Source: Semisulcospira habei
Lineage: Eukaryota > Mollusca > Gastropoda > Semisulcospiridae
Direction of reading: 5' to 3'
Assembly: GCA_036245525.1 (NCBI GenBank)
Contig: BTPG01000007.1
Coordinates: forward strand, 121,856,375-121,920,374
Length of the DNA stretch: 64,000 nt
Below the pieces are notes generated by a model. That model searched no databases. It had not been told where the DNA came from and saw only the letters and a program-made list of their open reading frames with translations. Positions 40,915 to 51,806 of the stretch are shown here, piece by piece (within the stretch, counting starts at the first letter, position 1; every line of letters begins with the position of its first letter). A program made the position numbers and the translations under genes.

Positions 40915-43215
40915 TTAGGTCAATTTTGGAGAAAAATCGGTCTTCGTCTGGAACAGTTCTTCCGCTGTGGGCATAGGCTCTGGATCGAAGACTGTTAGTT
41001 TATTGAGTCTACGATAGTCCACACACACCCGGTTGGATCCATCTGGCTTCTTCACGATGACAACTGGGGACGCATATGGTGACTTGGACTTCCTGATGAC
41101 TTCCAGACTCAGCATTTCCTTTATATCCTTTTTCAGTTCTTCCCTCGTGTTATAAGGAAGCCGATAAGGTTTGCTGCGAACTGGCTCATTTGCCGTCAGA
41201 TTAACCTCGTGCTGGATGGTGTCTGTTTTTCCTGGGTCAGGTGTAAACCGATGCTTGAATTCTTGAGTCGAAACACACAGTTTTTCTCGTTGAGTCTGGG
41301 TCAGATTCTGACCGAACTGAATGTCTTCTACATCCTCCTTGTGGCGGAGTTCATTAAGGTCAAACAGGTTCTCGTCGTCTAGTCTTTCGTCATCAGCAAG
41401 ACGCACCAATGCCGCCAGTTGTGTTTTGTCTTGACGACCTCTCTCAATATACTTCTTCAGCAAATTAGTATGGTAAGTCTTCACCTTGTTGTTGACCTTG
41501 ACTCTGTAGTCGTTGATGCCAACCACTGTGTCGACAACGTAGGGTCCCTTCCACTGCATCAGGAGTTTGTTGTTGTCGGTAGGAAGAAGAACCAACACCT
41601 GGGCACCTGGCTGGAATCGTCGATATTTCGCCTTACGATCATAGTAATGCTTCCCTTTGTTCTGCGCCTTCCCCAGTTCTTCTCGAGCCATCCTGAGGGT
41701 ATCTTCCAGCTTCTCTCTCAGGTCGAAGACGTACTGGTAGCTGATTTTCACCTCAGGCGCGTCGATATCCTTGGTCCACAGCTCCTTCAGGATGTTCATG
41801 GGCCCCCTTACAGTCCTACCGTACAGTAATTCAAAAGGGGAAAACCCTGTCGAATCCTGAGGAACTTCACGGTATGCGAAGAGCAAGGTATTGATATATC
41901 TATGCCACAACCTTGGCTGCTCAGCACACAGTTTATTCAGCACAGCCTTCAATGTTCCATTAAACTTTTCAACCAGCCCATTACACATGGGGTGATAAGA
42001 GGTGGTAGTAAGGTGTCGGATGCTCAATAGCCGGTTGACTTCCTCCATGCAGTCGGAGACGAACTGAGTTCCCAGGTCACTCAGGATCTCCTCCGGAATC
42101 CCCAAACGGCTGAATTTGTCGACGAGCGCCTCTGCCACTGTTGGAGTGTCGATTTCCTTCAATGGTATGGCCTCAGGATAACGTGTAGCGTAGTCCACCA
42201 GAGTCAAAATGTCGCGATGGCCATCTTCCCTTGGAGGGAATATTTGCCCCACCAGGTCCCCAGCTACCCGCTTAAAAGGCATATCGATCAGTGGCATTTT
42301 CTCTAGATGAACCTTGGGCACCTTTCCCTTGGAGATTGTCTTCTGGCATATGTCGCATGACCTGCAGAAACGAGTGACGTCGCCTCCCATATCAGGCCAG
42401 TAGAAGACGGCTCGGATCCTATCAAGGGTCTTGTTGATTCTCAAGTGTCCTCCCAATATGGAATCATGGGCCAATTTCATCACCTGCATCCTCAAAGGTT
42501 CAGGAACTACTACTTGACGTACAGGTTTATCTCCATTGCTGTTGAATATCCGGTACAGGATATTTTTCTTGGTCTCGAAGGTTATCTCTTTTCCCTTTCG
42601 CGTTACAGGCTCGGTCTGACCTCGGAACCTGTCAAGCGTGGGGTCGGCTTTCTGTAGCTCCACCAGCCTTTCCCTATTCACTACAGCTGCTTCCGCGTTG
42701 TCCGCCACTTTTAGAGGGATGTTCTGTTGACTCTTCTTTGCTTGACTTCTTTTGGTAACAGCATATGTTTCAGGTTTCCACTCTGGATCTGGATCGTCTG
42801 CGTTTCTGGCACTATCAATGTTTCCGATGATAAGATCGTAGACAGGGGTCTTTACGCATAGCATCTTCACCTCTCCTTTCAGGTATGGGGTGTCGACCCT
42901 AACATTGGCAAGGGGGATAATGCTCACAGTTCCGTCGGCCAAAATGAGGGTTGTCCACTCCTGTAGTTTCTGGTCTTCAGTTACTAGGTCCTCTCTCACG
43001 ATGATGCAACTACAACCGGTGTCTCTCAGCAATCTCACTGGTGTATTTCCGACGAATCCTGACACCACCGGCATGTTCGGCACTTCACTCTCAGGCAGCG
43101 CAATGTTTGAGACTGGTAAAAATGTAGGCCCATCTCCTACTGGGATGCGTTCATTCTTTTTGAAAGATTCAATCAGCTCCGGTGTCACTCGCGTTTCTCC
43201 AGATTTTAAAGACAT
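40915..43215 (-). pseudogene. Gypsy pol: protease, integrase, RT N-terminus
   Basis: A 766-codon open frame. Protease: RLLRDTGCS at residues 61-69 holds the DTG active site. Integrase: HHCC zinc finger (GGHLRINK then CRSCDIC) near residues 250-295. The core aspartates are in AGDLVG and LSDLGTQF, the glutamate in LVEKFNG, and a GPY-type motif is in WKGPYVV. RT N-terminus: SPVVIVKKPDGSNRVCVDYR near residues 715-735. A frameshift near 40,935 cuts the frame before the palm. Nothing between integrase and RT suggests a rearranged junction; the frame is continuous. Confidence 0.88.
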
Positions 43216-43828
43216 TGGATGACGTCACATCATTGGCTAGTACAGCGGCGGCTCTATGTTGAGTCGTAGTACTGTTCTTGCCTGCTATCCCGCAATCTTG
43301 GTTGGATCTTCTGATATTGTCGCCTCGGGGAACATCTTTAGAAGGACACCGTATCGCCTTGTGACCTTTCTTTCCACAGAGAAAACATGTCAGGTTCTCC
43401 ACCGGCTTGTATTTCGGGGTGTCTTTGACATTGTGAATTTCCTCTGCTGGTGCAGACACACGCTGCGGCTTACTGGGCCCGAACTTCATGTTGTGGGCGT
43501 CAAGGTATCTTTGAGCGAAGTCGGCCAGGGCCTTTAGGGACTGGTCTTTTTGCTCCCTGAGGTGGGCGGTCAGGTTCTTAGAACATGCGTTGAGGACTTG
43601 TTCTTTGATAATAAGGTCACACAGGTCCTGGTAATCTTTGTTTAAACCAGCCAGCTCTATCCATTTCTCCAGGTAGCTTCTGATTCTTTCAATGAATAGG
43701 CCGGGTGTTTCTCCTTCTTCAGGCTTGCAGTTCCGAAATCGTCTCCTGTAACCCTCTTCAGTGAAGTCGTACTGTCTCAGCAGGGCGGCTTTCAACTGCG
43801 TATAATCTTCGGCTTCTTCTCTTGGCAA
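43169..43828 (-). pseudogene. Gypsy gag, C-terminal part with zinc knuckle
   Basis: 220 codons of capsid-like helices (YDFTEEGYRRRFRNCKPEEG, LFIERIRSYLEKWIELAG) followed by one CCHC knuckle, CFLCGKKGHKAIRC, near residue 145. It overlaps the pol frame by ~47 bp in a different frame, so pol may be made by frameshifting. The upstream gag part is in other frames. Confidence 0.8.
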
Positions 43829-44400
43829 ACGGGTGTAAAATTCAAGCGCTTTGCCAGTTAGAAGTGCACTCAGCTTGATAGCCCAAGTCTTTTGTCTCCA
43901 GTTATTACTGCTTGCGAAGCGCTCGAATCGCTCTAGGTAATCTTATCTGAATTTTCTGCGAAAGGTGGTAGCTTTGGCGCACGGGCGGTGTGCTCTCTGC
44001 TGGCTAATGCTGTTGCTTCATTAGCTCTCTGGCTCTGTGCCTCCATCTTCTTTAGATGCATTTCATGTTGACGCTGCCTCTACGCGCCTCTTCTCGCTGT
44101 TTCTCTGCCTCTCTTCGCTGTTTCTCTGCCTCTTCTGCTTGAATTTCGAGTTTCCTGATTTCACGTTCTTTAGCTCTTTCTTCTCTCTCCAATCTCTCCT
44201 TTTCTTCCCCCTCTCGTCTCTTTTCTTCTTTCTCCTCTCTCTCCAGTCTCTTCTTTTCTTCTCTCCCTCGTTTCTTTTCTTCTCTCTCCAATTACTCCTT
44301 CTCTCTCTCCTTTACAAACTCGAGGAGTTGAGCTCCTTCGAGTCTACATTCCTTTTCAATTTTCAGGAATGTCTTCATTTCCGATGTCGCCATCTCTGCG
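43829..44400 (-). pseudogene. Gypsy gag, N-terminal part, charged coiled coil
   Basis: It starts MATSEMKTFLKIEKE near 44,391 and has a TAA stop near 44,293. It then continues as a highly charged coiled coil (EREEKKRGREEKKRLEREEK) and shifts frame near 44,080 and 43,945. The Glu/Lys/Arg richness is typical of the N-terminal gag of such elements. Confidence 0.65.
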
Positions 44401-44475
44401 TTTCACTGCTGGCTGTTTTCACCGGCTACCCTTTGCACTGAGCCAACTGAAGAGGTCCCGTCGGAGGTGCCAAAA

Positions 44476-45433
44476 TGTTACGTGGTGGGGTCGTAGTCAT
44501 AGTATGATATCACACCAGACGCACGCACGTAAGGTTCGTTTTAAATAATCTTCATTCAGCTGCAACCTGTCACACGTGGCTTAAGGATGTAGACACTACT
44601 GGAGTAACATTTCCAACAATATTTTAATTCAGCGATGCGATCTCCACACAATGCATTCCCAAACGCACTAACACTGATACAATGTCTCTTCTGCAAATGT
44701 CACACTGGCGACACAATGTTTCTTATACAACGTACGCCACCGTTACGCTGCGTCTCTCACGATGTACATCCTATACGGGCCACGTACCAACGAGAAACTG
44801 TGTATCCCTACAATTGACAATGCATGACAATGTACACACGTGCTTCCTAGCACCAACTTTATATAGTAAAACAACTTTCTAGAATAATCCAAGTAATTGA
44901 CTCAACGCAACCAATCAGAACGGAACACGTAACTGAAACTCATAAATATTAATTTAAAAAAAAGAACTTTCTAGAATAACTAAACTGGTCTACAAAATTC
45001 GACTGCTTATTTCAGCCCCAAATCCCAAAGTATAATGACATCAGACAAAAGTATGGCAAACCATTCACGACCTTCAAAACACACACTGAACGGCTAATAA
45101 TTTCACGCGCACAGAAAACAACATGTTGCAAAATGTTGTCTACTCCCCGAGGTCACAAGACAGCACGACCTTGCTTGAATGTTCTGGTTAATTCTCAACG
45201 AATCTACGCATTCCAAAAATTGACCGCTCTTCTACGTGCGACTTTGCTAGAAGCTTTCGGACTAAACATAGCGTATCATAACAAAACAAAATCCGCTATC
45301 ATGCACGAACGATAGAGAATCTCACTGAAAAGGTACGTGATACGTAACGATGAAAGCTCAAATAAATATCGGATCGTTTCCTAGGATTAACACATGTATG
45401 CTGTCACAGAACAACACAACCACAATCGTAACA
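44476..45433 (-). repeat. 5' LTR of the Gypsy element
   Basis: 958 bp, TGTTACG..CGTAACA. It faces gag on the minus strand. Divergence from the other LTR indicates an insertion that is not brand new. Confidence 0.9.
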
Positions 45434-45517
45434 GAGTGACATGTTTTCATGTATTCGTTCTGTTACGATGTACTCTAATTTGACATACAGTAGTAGTTGT
45501 CAACTTTCAATCCCCAG

Positions 45518-45564
45518 TAAGCAAACGGCCATCGGGTCGACGGATGGCCTTTTGCGCATTGGGA
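45518..45564. repeat. Pal-5 hairpin with an empty site in unit B
   Basis: CCCAGTAAGCAAACGGCCATC pairs with the GATGGCCTTTTGCGCATTGGG side. Unit B at about 50,928 lacks it: there CAACTTTCAA runs straight into CTTTAAAACAC. Confidence 0.75.
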
Positions 45565-45576
45565 AGCACTTTGAAA

Positions 45577-45612
45577 CACACACACACACACACACACACA
45601 TACACACACACG

Positions 45613-45675
<63 letters not shown>
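45577..45675. repeat. (CA)n microsatellite
   Basis: CA repeat with TACA and CGCA interruptions. The homologous tract in unit B starts at 50,938. Confidence 0.95.
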
Positions 45676-46117
45676 TCACACACATCACACACATCACACA
45701 AATACGGCGCTTGTTGCCAAAAGTACGTTTTTCAGCAAGATTAGAGTAGCTAGCCGTGACATAATATTAATCTTACTTCATCGCCAGAATTTCACGCATG
45801 CCCGCCCATGACTTCATGTGCATGTCATTGAACGCGCTCCGCCGAGCCCTAATTCAAAGTTGTTATCATATTTGTAAATAGGGACAACGCAAATTGTACT
45901 TTTATGATTTCGACATTTATATTGTATCTTTCGGCATGTATCCTCACAGCACGTCATCCGAGTTAAAATTCTATGCTTTTTCTTTTCCTTTTATCAGCCC
46001 CTTTCAGTGACAAAGCTTTAAACCCGGATGTGAGGTGTGAATATACATCCGGAATCATAAAATCATTTCAAATTGAGATGTTTTCTCTCTCACCTACGTA
46101 TGGCAGCTTGAACACTT

Positions 46118-46121
<4 letters not shown>

Positions 46122-46172
<51 letters not shown>

Positions 46173-46190
46173 TGTGTGTGTGTGTGTGTT
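46122..46190. repeat. (GT)n microsatellite
   Basis: ~65 bp of GT within the block that is absent from unit A. Confidence 0.95.
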
Positions 46191-46263
46191 TCGTGTTAGG
46201 AATGCGCCTACATGGTGCGAGCAGATGTTTATTTAAAGAGTGAGTGCGTTCTAATTTTTCTCC

Positions 46264-46457
<194 letters not shown>

Positions 46458-46523
46458 ACTTTCACACATATTAATAATAGACTGTAAATTGCTTTCAATT
46501 CTCTCTTTCAGCGGCTTTCATCT

Positions 46524-46590
46524 GCAAGGGACATAGATTCTCACGAGCCAATGATTTAAGCAGGGGCTCATGAGAGGTTATGTCTCTTGC
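46524..46590. repeat. Pal-2 hairpin
   Basis: The unit-B counterpart of 33,859, with a more decayed left arm (TCACGAGCCAATG). Confidence 0.75.
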
Positions 46591-46772
46591 TTGCAGAAGT
46601 CGATTCCAAGCAGCAACGGGTATTATTTCTTCTAACAGGATCTGCTGCATAATGTTTTGCCCGGGAAGATACATGACCGTTATCTGGACAAACAAAGTCA
46701 TGCAAGCAAAAAACAAGTTGTTATTGCTTATTGAGAGTGGAAAGTTGGGGCGAAAACAAAGTCATCTGTGTC

Positions 46773-46778
<6 letters not shown>

Positions 46779-46808
<30 letters not shown>

Positions 46809-46860
46809 CGTGCGTACGTGTGTGTGTGCGTGTGTGTGTGTGTGTGTGTGTATGCATGTG
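46779..46860. repeat. (GT)n-rich microsatellite
   Basis: Counterpart of 34,114-34,190, upstream of the TATA box of gene B. Confidence 0.85.
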
Positions 46861-47013
46861 TGCGTATGTTTGCGAATATGTGTGCGATGATGTGTGGGTG
46901 TAGGTGTGTCTATGAGTGGATGTACGTGTGTGCGTACGCAAGGACACCCACGTACTTATGTTTTCTTGCAAATGTCCTGGCAAGCTGTTGCTTGATTGTA
47001 AAATCGTGATCAC

Positions 47014-47021
47014 TATATAAG
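47014..47021 (+). promoter_or_regulatory. TATA box of secreted-protein gene B
   Basis: TATATAAG followed by a conserved ~110-bp stretch that ends in a GTAAGT donor (47,129). That stretch is probably the non-coding first exon, because the same block with the same donor lies in gene A. Confidence 0.55.
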
Positions 47022-47516
47022 TCGGCAAGTTCCAGCCCTGTCCTAGCACATCTCCATCTGAAGACAACAGTATCCACACATCGACGGCCAAGTTTCATTC
47101 CGACCTGGGCCATATTCTCACACTGTATGTAAGTACTTTAAGAAAAAAAAAGTCGACTTGTGTAGGTAAAAATAATATGATTGATTGATCGATTGATCGA
47201 TCGACCGACCGACCGATTGACTGACTGACTGATTGTAATTTTATTTATTTATTTATTTATTTATTCAGTCATTTATTTATTCATTTTATTATTTAAAAAA
47301 ACAAAAAAACAATGTAAATAACACGTAAAGTGTTTTTTTTTTTCTTTCTCCAAAATGTAGTACCAGAAAGTTGTCTTCTCTTTGCTCGAGGCACACTGAT
47401 GTAAATGCTCGTAGCAAGAGAGGTTTCTTTTGAAGCGAACGACTCCCAACAAGTAACGAAAACGAAGTAAAGGAGGATAACCAGCTTGTACCAAAGCAAA
47501 GACAACACTCCAGACA

Positions 47517-47579
47517 TCTCCAAGAGGCATAGATCCTCATGAGAACGGAGGGCTCATGAGGATCTATGCCTCTTGGAGA
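47517..47579. repeat. Pal-2 hairpin in the 5' UTR intron of gene B
   Basis: TCTCCAAGAGGCATAGATCC and GGATCTATGCCTCTTGGAGA are perfect arms. Counterpart of 34,844. Confidence 0.85.
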
Positions 47580-47773
47580 TGTTTGGAGTGATGTCTATAA
47601 CCATAGTACACGCGGGTTATCAGCCGCAATTTCGCCCTCGTTCGTTGTGGGTAGTCGTTCGAAACCTCACCCATTTCCGCAGGAGCCACACCAGTGTTCA
47701 AGTTGCCATTGAAAAAACAAAATGTCGTTATTCCTTTCCAGATTGAAAACAAGATCACCAGGAGATACGAACC

Positions 47774-50060
47774 ATGCTGCTGCTGGTTGCTGTCCTGTGC
47801 TTGGGTCTCACCTCTGTCCTGGCACAGCCTGGTAAGTGAGACGCGTTCAAGACGAGCAGCACAAGGACACGCGGTAAATGGCGTTAGCCTTCAAAACATG
47901 ACGTTAAAAAAAATTGAGGACAGTAGCCCCTTCGCTAGGAATGATAGCGAAATTCGCGTCCGAAAAGACTGCGCACGGACTGACATTTGCTTTGAAAACA
48001 CAAATACAAAATTAGTCAAAAAGATCTCGGCTGTCGGGTACGATCAGGTCAATTCTGACCTGTATGCCGTAGGTGTGAAAATCAGACAATTTTCTGCACC
48101 GCTTTTTTGGAGCCATTTGTAAAACAGCTAACATAACTTTTATATTTCTTTTACGAAAAAAGCTATCTGCTATTTAATACCCGCATGATTTTTCATAAAC
48201 AGTTTTCATTAGCCTGCTGTTTGTCCCGGCTCTGGGGTAGGATTAGGTCAAAGTGTGACCTGTAAGCCCTAGGTGTATAAATCAGCAAGAAAATTGCCAA
48301 GTTTGATAGTCTAATACGTCAAATGTTAATACTGCGATGAGTGACGCATAACATCAAGTCGTCACTATGAACACGGCGTCGTGGGACTAATGATGGCATG
48401 ACGTGAAGCTTGAAGTGATATAATTTCACTGCTAGTGCTGCTATTTTTCTTCAGAATAGCTATTCTACGCCAGACCACAGACCTTACGAATGGCGGGAAT
48501 CGCCGTGTGTCCGTCTTTATTTCTGTGTGCCAGTGTGTGTGGATCAGAGGGTGGGTTAGAGTAGAAGGAGATGGATTGCTGTCGCTACACGAGCCCACAG
48601 AGCGCACTAATGGCGGAAAGCGCCGTGTGTCCGTCTTTATTTGTGTGCGTTGACGTGTGTGTTGATCAGAGGTTGGATTAGAGAGGAGGGAAATGGATCA
48701 GCATAATAAGCCTAAAAATATAAACAACTCTGAACGTTCCTAAAAGATAAATGCATCTGAGCTCCAAACAATACGGTAGACTTTGGGATAAATCCTTTTG
48801 GTTTTTGTTCTCTACCAGACGTAACAGTGAATCTGAGGACAGGCGCCGTGAGCTCATCAGCGTCGCTTTCTCAGTTAGGAATGTCCTGGGTGAGTGCTCT
48901 CAGCTCGAGCTCCTCTAACACCGCATGTGACCGCAGGGGCGTGCTGAAAGCCACCTTCGACACCACCAGCCGCCGGCGTCTGGAGATTGACCTGGAGTAC
49001 GATGTCCCATCCGGATGGACCATCAACATCGGTGATTCGATCAGTAACAACGGATACGGTAAGGGAAATACACGTTGACTCACTCGAGACGAACGGCATC
49101 CGGATACGCGGCTTCAGCCGCGTATCCGGATGCCGTTCGTCTCCAATGAGTTAACCGTTTGCGTGTCGGTACAGCATTTGGTCGAGGTGACACCTCGATC
49201 AACATTGCTGCCGATCGACACACAGAAGGTTAAACATTCATAACAACTGTTATAAAGGATACACATGCTCAATGAATGTTATCTTTATTAGCTTTAAAAT
49301 CCGTTTAACCCGTTCAATGCCTGGAAAATCGGAACACCACCAGATTAAAAGAGGTATATATCCTCATGAACCTCCGCAGTAGCGGGTGCTCGTTGAGGAT
49401 CTATGCCTTTTGCTCACACCACTTTGGATCCATGATCCTGAGACATCTAGGTGTTTTAGTGTTGAATTAGCAAAGATTGCAGAAACACATTCTGCGTCAT
49501 CTGATACTGAACGGGTAAAAAGATAACCATTTGATTTTAGTGTGTAATGTCTGTGTAACTGAAAAACGACGTGTTTTACACATTTGGTTGCCAGATACGA
49601 AATTTCCGAGTTGTACCGACAAAATGTGTTTCCGTCAATGTCCTTTACTTCGTTTATTTATTTGATAGCCCAATCCCCCCCACCCCCATTTTTTTTCTCA
49701 GGTGGTGATGGTAGCAGTCAGTCTAACGACGCAGAGGTCCATGTTATTGACAACACTATTTTCTTCTACTCCCGGGACCACCCCAGTAACTACTGGCCAG
49801 AACTGCACAAGACCGGAAACTTCGTCAGCGTCAAAAGTCGTCTTTTCATCAACGTCAGTGATGGGAAGGTGACGGCTTCCAATGGTGTGCAATCCATCAT
49901 CGTGCAGACCTTCCGCACCTTCGCGCTGGCCGGCCAGCCCGACCAGGAGGGTCCCGTCAACTATGACATCTACATCGGCTTCAACAGGGTCATCTCCAGC
50001 ACATCGAGATCGGGCACGGGGCTGTGTGGCGCTTATATCACGTGGCACAGTCAGCCATGA
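47774..50060 (+). CDS. Unrecognised secreted protein, gene B
   Basis: Coding exons are 47,774-47,831, 48,819-49,058 and 49,702-50,060, with GT-AG introns in phase 1. Exon sizes (58, 240, 359) are identical to gene A, and the product also has 218 residues. By my count 27 residues differ from gene A, many of them in exon 3 (ELQ/DHP before SNYWPEL, AKGH/VKSR, NRIIAD/NRVISS). The signal peptide (MLLLVAVLCLGLTSVLA) and the C-terminal GLCGAYITWHSQP are conserved. All frames are open, so both copies look functional. The family is not recognised. The acceptor of the leader exon is at 47,741. Confidence 0.82.
49076..49155. mobile_element. Pal-4 hairpin, 17 bp after exon 2 of gene B
   Basis: Perfect arms GACGAACGGCATCCGGATAC and GTATCCGGATGCCGTTCGTC around CGCGGCTTCAGCCGC. 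Same position relative to the 5' splice site as in gene A, but better preserved. Confidence 0.85.
49347..49413. repeat. Pal-2 hairpin, diverged
   Basis: Counterpart of 36,893 in intron 2 of gene B. Confidence 0.65.
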
Positions 50061-50310
50061 GCGACAGCCATGAGCATGAAGTGACAACCACGAGCATCAC
50101 ATGACAGCCGTGCACATCATGTGATAACCCCCAGGGATCATCGCAAAAATGCGCTACTGACAGTTAACTGTGGCTGCATACATATGGGTTAATTGTGACC
50201 AATCAGCTCATTGGTCATGAAAATGTATATATTTTGATGAGCCCTTGAACAGCGGCGGAGGGGCGGGCTTCAGTGGCCTTTTGCTAAACCTTCAATCGGA
50301 TGTAAAATTA

Positions 50311-50316
50311 CATAAA
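50311..50316 (+). terminator. Degenerate polyadenylation signal, gene B
   Basis: CATAAA at the position where gene A has AATAAA. Gene B may use another, unseen signal. Confidence 0.3.
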
Positions 50317-50933
50317 GTTAATATCCCGTTAAGGTCCAGACAATATAAGGAAAAGTTCAAATTTATGAAGGAAAAACCCAGATAAACAACCAAACAAACA
50401 ACCAACCAAAGAAACCAACCAACTAACAAAAACAAACAAACAAAGAAAAAAAGAAAAATCAACAAAACGCACACTATTTTCGAAAGGTACAATAGTGTCT
50501 TTTTAGAAAATATTGTTTTGGGTTGGTTTAGTTTGTTTGTATTATTATTATTGTTGTTGATATTTTTTAAATTATTATTACATTTTCTATTTTTTTCATT
50601 CGGAGGGGTAAGGGTGGGGGGGGGGGGGTAGCTAAATTTGAACTATTCTTTTGGTCGGATCTGTTTATGCACCACTTTGGTCTCAAACGGATACAACTTT
50701 TTGTTTTTATTCCGGCTTCGCTCCTCCACTTGCTTTCCTCCACAAACAGATTTTCAGATGGAATTTGTAGTCAGACATCAGACATTAAAGCACGACTGTA
50801 TGAGTCCTCACCTGCACGTGTAATTTCTCCTGCGTCAGTGGTGTGTGCATGTAAGTGGCATGTTTTCATGTATTCGTTCTGTTACGATGTACTCCGAGCT
50901 GACACACAGTAGCAGTCGTCAACTTTCAACTTT

Positions 50934-50937
<4 letters not shown>

Positions 50938-51016
<79 letters not shown>

Positions 51017-51080
51017 GCACGCATGCACACGCAAACACACACACACATATACACACACACGCGCGCGTGCGCACACGCAC
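50938..51080. repeat. (CA)n microsatellite
   Basis: ~75 bp of pure CA, then CA with GC-rich interruptions (CGCGCGTGCGCAC). Confidence 0.95.
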
Positions 51081-51193
51081 GCACGCACGCACCCACCGGG
51101 GTGCAGTCACATACACATCTGGACTGACCTTCACTATTTTTCTCCTCATAAAAAGCAAGTCAGGCATCCAAACAACCAACCAAATACACCGAC

Positions 51194-51275
51194 TAGAAAA
51201 AGAAACGCGACATTTTTGGAATCATCTGGAAAAAAGAAAGGTTTTACCGATTACTCCAAAAATGGCGCATTTCTT
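51194..51275. repeat. Foldback related to 19,868
   Basis: AAAGAAACGCGACATTTTTG pairs with AAAAATGGCGCATTTCTTTT. The same GCGACATTTTTGGAATCATC motif bounds the nested foldback at 19,868-20,660. Confidence 0.65.
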
Positions 51276-51375
51276 TTGCTCGGAAATATATCTAAGCAAG
51301 CACCTGTCTCGTACAGATGGTAAAGTGGCGTCATTCGCTGACGAGCTGTCATCGCACAGCGAGCAATACCCAAAT

Positions 51376-51442
51376 GCAAACAGGCACAGATCCTCATGAG
51401 CCCCCGCATTTACGGGGGCTCAACAGGATCTATGCCTATTGC
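51376..51442. repeat. Pal-2 hairpin
   Basis: GCAAACAGGCACAGATCCTC and GGATCTATGCCTATTGC arms with a GAGCCCCCGC/GGGGGCTC core. Confidence 0.75.
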
Positions 51443-51569
51443 TGACCTCAGTCTCATCTATAGATGTGGCGCAGGTAAAGCAAGAAAGCAATCTGTGATA
51501 GTGACAGAGACATCAACCGCACAGACTAGCAAATGGACGATATTAGAAAATCAAAGGCGGGTCAGTAAA

Positions 51570-51685
51570 AATTGCACGAGTTTCGACGAAAACTGTGTAT
51601 TAAAAGCCAGGACAAACATGCGATACCGCATGTTTGTCCTGGCTTTTAATCCACTGTTTTCCTCGACACATGTGCAATGATGACC
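51570..51685. repeat. Foldback repeat, ~50-bp arms
   Basis: TTGCACGAG..GTATTAAAAGCCAGGACAAAC folds on GTTTGTCCTGGCTTTTAAT..ATGTGCAA with a tiny GATACC-type loop. Non-coding. Confidence 0.75.
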
Positions 51686-51806
51686 TAAATCTGATTTCCG
51701 AAAATAGTCTGCTACAGGAGTTACGTTCATGGTTATGGAGACAACCACTGTGTCTTTCACGTTCAACGTGTAGACGTTACTTCCCTTTGACAAACAGACA
51801 CGCACC

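Larger units (their letters stand above)
38742..45433 (-). mobile_element. Ty3/Gypsy LTR retrotransposon, Gmr1-like order
   Basis: A 6,692-bp minus-strand element bounded by 5-bp direct repeats GAGTG (38,737-38,741 and 45,434-45,438). The LTRs are TGTTACG..CGTAACA. A probable primer-binding site TGGCACCTCCGACGGGAC starts just inside the 5' LTR (about 44,472 downward). A purine-rich AAAGAGGGGGG tract borders the 3' LTR (about 39,705-39,716). Genes in order are gag, protease, integrase, RT, RNase H. Integrase before RT is the order known for Gmr1-like members of Ty3/Gypsy. Stops and frameshifts in gag and RT make this copy non-autonomous. Confidence 0.9.

Noticed and set aside
41385..41396. Possible third hammerhead (CTGATGACGAAAG on the minus strand)
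   Set aside because: There is no room for stem II between the two core blocks, and the site lies inside the Gypsy pol coding sequence.
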